Source: Paracoccaceae bacterium | GTDB lineage: Bacteria > Pseudomonadota > Alphaproteobacteria > Rhodobacterales > Rhodobacteraceae | Direction: 5' to 3' | Assembly (NCBI GenBank): GCA_027486345.1 | Contig: JAIXPH010000045.1 | Span: 1 to 64,000 of the forward strand | Length of the DNA: 64,000 nucleotides | In this document: one piece after another, positions 59,084 to 64,000 of the stretch | Position numbering within the stretch: the stretch's first letter is position 1 | Layout: every line of letters starts with the position of its first letter | Program-made: the position numbers and the translations under genes | Notes under the pieces: model-generated | What the model was told of the DNA's origin: nothing | Database searches by the model: none | Seen by the model: the letters and a program-made list of their open reading frames with translations, nothing else

Positions 59084-59982
59084 GTCAACTCGCGCAGTTT
59101 GCGGAAAGCGGCGGCGCGTGTGGCCAAAAGGGCAACAGCGGCGGCGATGGGCGGCAGGGCCAGCGGCAGCAGCCAGCCTGCGCCGGTGAAGCCAAGTCCG
59201 GTCAGGAACCCCCCGGCCTCATCCACCGGGGGAAGGAGGGCGATGCCGATGGTGCCGGCGACGGCCCCGATGGCAGAGCCGGCCAGAGCGCGCAGGGTGA
59301 AGCGGCGGACAAAGGCGGCGGCGATGTAGTCATCCTGCGCGCCGACCAGCCGCAACACCTTGATCACCTGCGCATTGGCGGCAAGCGAGGCATTGGCCGC
59401 CAGCGTGATCATGGCGGCCATGGTCGCGGCGATCAGCGCCATCGACAGCGTGCCAAGCAGGTTCAGCCGCGACGCCGCCACCGCAAGCGGGCGTTGCCAG
59501 CGGGTGTGGTCGTCCAGCACCGCCCCCGGCGCTTCGGCCAGCAGGCGCTGGCGCAGGCCTTCGGCGTCAAGGCCATCAGTGGCTTCGGTCAGTTCCACCA
59601 AGCGGGGGATCGGCAGCGCCTCGATCGGCAGGTCGGGGCCGAACCATGGGGCCAGCAGCGCGCGCTGTTCGTCATCGGTCATGGCACGGGCGCTGGCGAT
59701 GCCCGGCGTGGTTTTCAGGATGTCCAGCACGGCGGCGGTTTGCACCGCCATCTGATCGGCGGGGGCCGCGATGCGGATCGTGGCGGTTCCGGCCAGCGCC
59801 CCGGCCCAGCGGTCGGCCAAGCGGCCCGAGGCCAGCGACAGCGCCAGCGCGAACACCGCCAGAAAGGTCATCGCCCCGGCGGTGAACGTCGTCAGCCATG
59901 CGGTCGGCCCCGAGGGCGGCACCACACGGTCGGCCTGACGGTCCGGCAGGATCATGGCGGCAAGGCTGCGGCGCAGGCTCAC
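59080..59982 (-). CDS. ftsX: Cell division ABC transporter permease FtsX
   Basis: 300 residues. Four membrane segments (TFTAGAMTFLAVFALALSLA near residue 35; ALIAATMAAMITLAANASLA; ALAGSAIGAVAGTIGIALLP; AGWLLPLALPPIAAAVALLA) with a large periplasmic loop between the first and second, the usual FtsX layout. Motif VIKVLRLVGAQDDYIAAAFV precedes the third segment. With FtsE it activates septal peptidoglycan hydrolases through EnvC-type partners. Its ATG overlaps the ftsE stop (ATGA). Confidence 0.92.
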   Translation of the reverse strand: MSLRRSLAAMILPDRQADRVVPPSGPTAWLTTFTAGAMTFLAVFALALSLASGRLADRWAGALAGTATIRIAAPADQMAVQTAAVLDILKTTPGIASARAMTDDEQRALLAPWFGPDLPIEALPIPRLVELTEATDGLDAEGLRQRLLAEAPGAVLDDHTRWQRPLAVAASRLNLLGTLSMALIAATMAAMITLAANASLAANAQVIKVLRLVGAQDDYIAAAFVRRFTLRALAGSAIGAVAGTIGIALLPPVDEAGGFLTGLGFTGAGWLLPLALPPIAAAVALLATRAAAFRKLRELT

Positions 59983-60650
59983 AGATCGGCCCCCGCAAGC
60001 TGGATGCGGCGGTTGCGGATGCGCAGCACCCGTGCGGCGACCAAGGATTTCGCCTGACGGATCAGGTTCAGGTCATGGGTGGCGATCAGGATGGTCTTGC
60101 CCATCTTGTTCAACTCGACCAGCAGGGTCAGCAGGCGCAGCGACATTTCCCAATCGAGGTTCCCGGTGGGTTCATCGGCCAAGATCACATCCGGCCCCAT
60201 GATAATGGCCCGCGCCAAAGCGCCGCGCTGGCGTTCTCCACCCGACAAGGACGCAGGCAGCGCATCGGCCAGTTTGCCCAAGCCGACCCAGCCCAGAAGA
60301 TCGGTCAGATCCTGCGCATGCCCATCGCGCCCCGCCACGGTCAGAGGCAGCGCCACATTGGCGGCCAAGGGCAGGTGATCCAGAAACTGCACATCCTGAT
60401 GCACCACCCCCACCCGCCGCCGCACCATGGCCACGTCGTCGCGGGTCAGGCTGCGCACATCGCGGTCAAAGACGGTGACATGACCGGCGGTCGGCAAAAG
60501 CTCGGCATAGGCCAGCTTCAGGAATGTCGTCTTGCCCGCGCCCGAGGGCCCGGTCAGGAAATGAAACGACCCCGGCGCAAGCCGGATCGACACTTCGGAC
60601 AATAGTTCGCCGCCGCCATAATTGTAGGCGACGTTCTCGAAGGCGATCAC
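59979..60650 (-). CDS. ftsE: Cell division ATP-binding protein FtsE
   Basis: 223 residues, the usual size. Walker A TGPSGAGKTTFLKLAYAE, Q-loop VVHQDVQFLDHLPLAANVAL, signature ASLSGGERQRGALARAIIMG, Walker B VILADEPTGNLDWEMS, and switch IATHDLNLI. Start GTG at 60650 (reading IAFENVAYNYGGGELLSEVS) is chosen because it gives the family N-terminus and follows GGGGAG; a TTG at 60692 would add 14 residues without similarity. Divergent from the zinc-ribbon gene. Confidence 0.93.
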   Translation of the reverse strand: MIAFENVAYNYGGGELLSEVSIRLAPGSFHFLTGPSGAGKTTFLKLAYAELLPTAGHVTVFDRDVRSLTRDDVAMVRRRVGVVHQDVQFLDHLPLAANVALPLTVAGRDGHAQDLTDLLGWVGLGKLADALPASLSGGERQRGALARAIIMGPDVILADEPTGNLDWEMSLRLLTLLVELNKMGKTILIATHDLNLIRQAKSLVAARVLRIRNRRIQLAGADL

Positions 60651-60814
60651 CGGATGTTGTCTCCCCTTGCCTGTGGGCGCAGCATTGCCCAAGGTGGCAG
60701 AGGTTGCAATCGGTTGGCATCCTGTGCAACCACCTTGGGGAAGGGAATTGTTGTGGGGGCGGTCAGTGACGCGACCGTTTCAGTGTTTTTGGTCAGAGTG
60801 GGGATGACGACCAG

Positions 60815-61702
60815 ATGCGGCTGATCTGTCCGAATTGCGATGCTGAATATCTGGTGGACGATTCCGCGATCCCGGATACCGGGCGCGATGTGCAATGTTC
60901 CAACTGCGGTCATGCGTGGTTCCAGCTTCGCCCCGAGGTCGAGGCGATGCTGGCACAGGAAGAGGCGCTGTTTGGGGCGGTGACTGCCGAACCTGCGCCC
61001 GTTGCCGCGCCACCCGTCGCCCCGCCGCCCGTTGCCCAGTCGCCGGTTGCCCCGCCACCGGTCGCTCCGCCGCAAGCTGCCCCGCAGCCGGTTGCCCAAC
61101 CTGCCCCGGTGTCAAAAGTGGACGCGGTGTCGGAACCCGTGCGTCGCAATCTGGATCAAAGCATCCTCGCCGTCCTGCGCGAAGAGGCCGAGCGTGAGGC
61201 CGCCGCCCGCCGCGCCGAATCCCCGCCGATGGAGGCGCAGGTGGACATGGGCCTGCCGGAACCCGAACCCGCGCCCGCCGCCGGATTGCTGGACGCCACG
61301 GCGCGGCGCTTGGCCCGGCTGAAAGGCCTCGACCCCGATGCCCGCCCGGTGCCGCCACCGAAACCCGGATCGCGGCGCGAGCTTTTGCCGGATATCGAGG
61401 AAATCAATTCCTCTCTCAAACCCGCGCAGCGCCCCGCCCCGGACGCGGAGTCGGATGAGGATCTGCCCGTCAGCGGCGGCAGTGGCTTTCGCAGCGGGTT
61501 TCTGGTGATGCTGATCCTCGCCGCGGCTGTGGTGGCGACCTATGTCATGGCGCCGAAGATTGCCGAGCAATTCCCCGGTGCAGAGGGTGCGATGACCGCC
61601 TATGTCGCGCAGGTGGATGCGGCGCGGCTTTGGCTGGATGGCGTTCTGCGCGGGTTGACCGAACAGTTGCAAAGCGTGACCGGGCAATCGCCCGCACCCT
61701 GA
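60815..61702 (+). CDS. MJ0042-type zinc-ribbon membrane protein
   Basis: 295 residues. The N-terminal zinc ribbon is MRLICPNCDAEYLVDDSAIP ... DVQCSNCGHAWFQL (two CxxC pairs). A Pro/Val/Ala low-complexity segment (PVAPPPVAQSPVAPPPVAPP) and an acidic helical linker come next. A single membrane helix SGFLVMLILAAAVVATYVMA lies near residue 230, with a short C-terminal part outside. Such proteins are common in alphaproteobacteria next to ftsE; function unknown, with the cytoplasmic ribbon perhaps binding a partner. Starts 164 bases from ftsE on the opposite strand. Confidence 0.88.
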   Translation: MRLICPNCDAEYLVDDSAIPDTGRDVQCSNCGHAWFQLRPEVEAMLAQEEALFGAVTAEPAPVAAPPVAPPPVAQSPVAPPPVAPPQAAPQPVAQPAPVSKVDAVSEPVRRNLDQSILAVLREEAEREAAARRAESPPMEAQVDMGLPEPEPAPAAGLLDATARRLARLKGLDPDARPVPPPKPGSRRELLPDIEEINSSLKPAQRPAPDAESDEDLPVSGGSGFRSGFLVMLILAAAVVATYVMAPKIAEQFPGAEGAMTAYVAQVDAARLWLDGVLRGLTEQLQSVTGQSPAP

Positions 61703-61707
61703 GCCGC

Positions 61708-64000
61708 CTAGAACAGGTCCAGCAGCCGCCGCAGATAATCGCGTTCGCCTTGCGGGCGCATCTGCTCGCCCGAGCGTTTGCGGATTTCGTCCAGCAAATC
61801 CTGCGCGCGGCGATAGACGTCATCCCCTTGGAGCATGTTGCGGTCGGACCCGATGCGCGCGCTTTCGCCCGGTTCGCGGCCCAAGGGGTCGCGCTGGCCG
61901 CGCGGGTCGGCCTGACCGAATTCCTGCCCCGGTTGGGCATCGCCGGGTTGACGCTGCTGTTCGGCCAGAGCCTCGCCCAGATCGCGCATGCCTTCGCGCA
62001 TGGCTTCCATCGCCTCGGCCTGACGGTCGAGGGCCTGCGGCAGGTCGCCATCCCGCAGCGCCTCTTCGGCCTGTTCCATCGCGCGCCCGGCGCGGTCCAG
62101 CTCTTGCCGTCCGGATTCGCCCTGTTCGCTGCCGTCGCCCGGCAGGGGGCCGTCCTGCAACTGGCCCAGACGGTCGCGCAATTCCTGCTGACGTTCGGCC
62201 AGGGATCGGCCGTCCTGCCCTTCCTGATCGCCGCCTTGTCCCTGTTGGCCCTGCTGCTGCCCGTTCTGACCCTGCTGGCCGTCTTGCTGGCCTTCGTTCC
62301 CCTCTTGCCCATCCTGCAAGTCGCGGAAGGCGTCGTCGGACAGCCCCTGCTGGTCGCGCAGCGTGTCTTGCAGATCGCGCATGGCCTGTTGGCCGGGGCT
62401 GCCCTGGCCTTGGCCCTGACCGCCTTCGCCCTGCACCACCTGCATGTTTTCCATAAGCTGGCGCAGCATCTCCATCAATTCCTGCGCTTCGGCGGTGCGG
62501 CCCTCTTCCATCAGCTTTTTCAGCTCATCCAGCATCTGCTGAAGCTGGTCGCCCGACATCTGCATCCCGTCCATGTTCTGGGACATCTGGCTGTCGGGGC
62601 TGCGTTCGGCCTCTTCGGCGAGTTCCTGCATGTAATCGTTCAAGGCCTGCTGCATTTCCTGCATCAGCTTGTCGATTTCCTCGGGCGAGGCACCGTTCTT
62701 GATCGCCTCATCCAGCCGATCCTGCGCGCGGCGCAGCGCTTCGAGTTTGGAGGCGAGATCCCCCTCTTCGACCAGTAGCGCGATCTGCCACAATTCTTCG
62801 GCCATCGCGTCGCGTTTTTCAGTCGTCAGGCTGGCGGCGCTGTCTTCCAGATCGCGCATCACCACCCGCAGGCGCAGATAGGCGCGTTCGTTGCGGATGA
62901 AGCCTTCGGGTTTCCACGTCACGGCCTTCAGGATCTGTGACACCATCGGCGCATTGGCGCGGTTCCAGAGCAGGGATTGGCGTTGTTCGATCAGAGCAGC
63001 GGCGAGGGGGTCAAAGAACCCGCGCCCCGGCAAGACCACGCGCAGCGGTTCGGCGGTGCCGGTCTGGCCCGCCGCATCGCTGACCTGAAAGGTCATGGTG
63101 ACGGGCAGATTGGCAAAGGGATGCTGCGACAGGTCATCCACCAGCGTCTCGGTGAATGCGCTGCGGTTGCCCTTGTTCGGCATCGGCAGGTCCAGCACGA
63201 CGGGATCGCGCGCCTCAGGCTCCATCGTGCGGCCAAAAATGCGTTCCACCTGCGGCAGGTCCAGCGCGATGGTCACCTGCCCCGCCACCACGCCGAAATC
63301 GTCGCTGGCGGTGAAATCCTGCTTCAACTTGCCATCCGATTCGCGGGCCAGCTTGTCCGATGGGGTCACGGTCGGCGGCAGGTCGGCGATCAACCCAATC
63401 TCCCACGTCCGGCCACCGGGACCGTCGATGGTCACCTGACCCGCCTGTTCCACGATGAAATCATGCGCGGGGTCGGAGGCGGGCGGCACTTCGGTCCGGT
63501 TTGACACGGTTTCGGCCAGTGTCATCTCCCCCACCTCACCGTACAGACGGAATTGCAGGCGGGTGCCTCGCGGCAGGTCCAGCCGCGTGTCGGCGAGTTC
63601 GTTGAGGTAGAGCGTCGGCTTGCCGGTATAGGCGGGCGGCTGCGCCCAGCCTTCCCACGTCGGCCCCGTGGCGACGGGCACGCCCGCACCGGGGGCCAGC
63701 GTCTGGACCGAGGTGATCCGCCAGAGCGAACCGAAGATCAGTGCCATCACCAGCGCGGTTGCGGCGACATAGCGCAGGGCAAAGGGATCCCGGCTGGACA
63801 GGTTCAGGTCCGGCTCCACCGCCCGCGCCTTGGCCGCGCGTGCCGCCATGCGTGCGCGATGCGCCTGCCAGATGGCAAGGCTGGCCGGATCATCGGTGCC
63901 CAGCGCCTGCGTGTCGGTCATCGCGGCGATGGGTTGGCCGGGCAGGCGGGCATCGATGCGCGTCATCGCCTCGGCCCGCGTGGGGCGGCGGAAGGCCCGC
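61708..64000 (-). CDS. TIGR02302/DUF4175 family protein (3' part; runs off the right edge)
   Basis: At least 763 codons are in the window; the frame is still open at base 64000 (reading AFRRPTRAEA before MTRIDARLPGQP), so the N-terminal membrane helices probably lie beyond the edge. Visible parts: a TM helix YVAATALVMALIFGSLWRI, a periplasmic-type domain with DLPRGTRLQFRLYGEVGEMT, a long coiled coil (EEIDKLMQEMQQALNDYMQE; LQQMLDELKKLMEEGRTAEA), and a Gln/Gly-rich low-complexity tract (for example QQDGQQGQNGQQQGQQGQGG). The C-terminus is RPQGERDYLRRLLDLF. Matches TIGR02302 proteins of alphaproteobacteria, function unknown. Convergent with the zinc-ribbon gene, five bases away. Confidence 0.88.
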   Translation of the reverse strand, partial: RAFRRPTRAEAMTRIDARLPGQPIAAMTDTQALGTDDPASLAIWQAHRARMAARAAKARAVEPDLNLSSRDPFALRYVAATALVMALIFGSLWRITSVQTLAPGAGVPVATGPTWEGWAQPPAYTGKPTLYLNELADTRLDLPRGTRLQFRLYGEVGEMTLAETVSNRTEVPPASDPAHDFIVEQAGQVTIDGPGGRTWEIGLIADLPPTVTPSDKLARESDGKLKQDFTASDDFGVVAGQVTIALDLPQVERIFGRTMEPEARDPVVLDLPMPNKGNRSAFTETLVDDLSQHPFANLPVTMTFQVSDAAGQTGTAEPLRVVLPGRGFFDPLAAALIEQRQSLLWNRANAPMVSQILKAVTWKPEGFIRNERAYLRLRVVMRDLEDSAASLTTEKRDAMAEELWQIALLVEEGDLASKLEALRRAQDRLDEAIKNGASPEEIDKLMQEMQQALNDYMQELAEEAERSPDSQMSQNMDGMQMSGDQLQQMLDELKKLMEEGRTAEAQELMEMLRQLMENMQVVQGEGGQGQGQGSPGQQAMRDLQDTLRDQQGLSDDAFRDLQDGQEGNEGQQDGQQGQNGQQQGQQGQGGDQEGQDGRSLAERQQELRDRLGQLQDGPLPGDGSEQGESGRQELDRAGRAMEQAEEALRDGDLPQALDRQAEAMEAMREGMRDLGEALAEQQRQPGDAQPGQEFGQADPRGQRDPLGREPGESARIGSDRNMLQGDDVYRRAQDLLDEIRKRSGEQMRPQGERDYLRRLLDLF

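Noticed and set aside
1..64000. CRISPR arrays, insertion sequences, prophage or integrase genes
   Set aside because: No regularly spaced repeats, transposase, integrase or phage structural proteins were recognised on either strand.

Overview
This is chromosomal DNA from a GC-rich alphaproteobacterium, most likely a Rhodobacter-type member of the Rhodobacteraceae. The evidence is the gene content: a Mcl1-type L-malyl-CoA/beta-methylmalyl-CoA lyase, a BciA-type 8-vinyl reductase of (bacterio)chlorophyll synthesis, an fdsGBACD formate dehydrogenase operon, an RpoE-ChrR pair with the divergent five-gene operon found beside it in Rhodobacter sphaeroides, a DUF1523 gene, and COQ9 and UbiH-type genes of ubiquinone metabolism. 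No insertion sequence, prophage, CRISPR array, rRNA or tRNA gene was recognised. Almost everything is densely packed, with many ATGA stop/start overlaps.

Left part (1-13 kb): the start of rpsD, a Hint-domain protein, an LpxR-like outer-membrane lipid A deacylase, then a sugar-uptake locus. On the minus strand this holds a GH78 alpha-L-rhamnosidase, a solute-binding protein, two permeases and an ATPase, followed by a GlxA-type regulator. A LacI-family repressor is divergent to it and a 16-bp perfect palindrome lies between the two. Next come a non-pyrrolysine MttB-like methyltransferase and mscL.

Middle part (13-38 kb): alanine dehydrogenase with a divergent Lrp regulator; Trm112 and LON-domain proteins; a YbbN-type thioredoxin; an SGNH hydrolase; a lone rfbC; a caspase-like secreted protein that has lost its Cys; accA; mcl1; an M20 deacylase; and small membrane proteins. 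The formate dehydrogenase operon (fdsG-fdsB-DUF4287-fdsA-fdhD-fdsD) follows, with a LysR-type operator ahead of it. Then come an RTX-repeat protein, rpsO, bciA, a ParD-like relic and pnp.

Right part (37-64 kb): a family 2 glycosyltransferase, a 1-Cys peroxiredoxin, an aldehyde dehydrogenase and a phosphoesterase lead into the singlet-oxygen stress locus. There the five-gene minus-strand operon and rpoE-chrR are divergent, and each is preceded by a TGATCC-N18-TARAA promoter. After it lie hutD-rmuC-mutL, a cupin, a GNAT enzyme, an AT-richer NYN-domain gene with a structured leader, a quinone oxidoreductase with COQ9, rpsU, a UbiH-type hydroxylase, an amidase, plsC-ftsX-ftsE, a zinc-ribbon membrane protein, and a TIGR02302/DUF4175 protein that runs off the right edge.

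The least explained pieces are the NYN gene leader, the inactive caspase-like protein, the DUF4287 gene inside the fds operon, the orphan ParD-like relic, and a short intergenic repeat present twice, both times between convergent genes.
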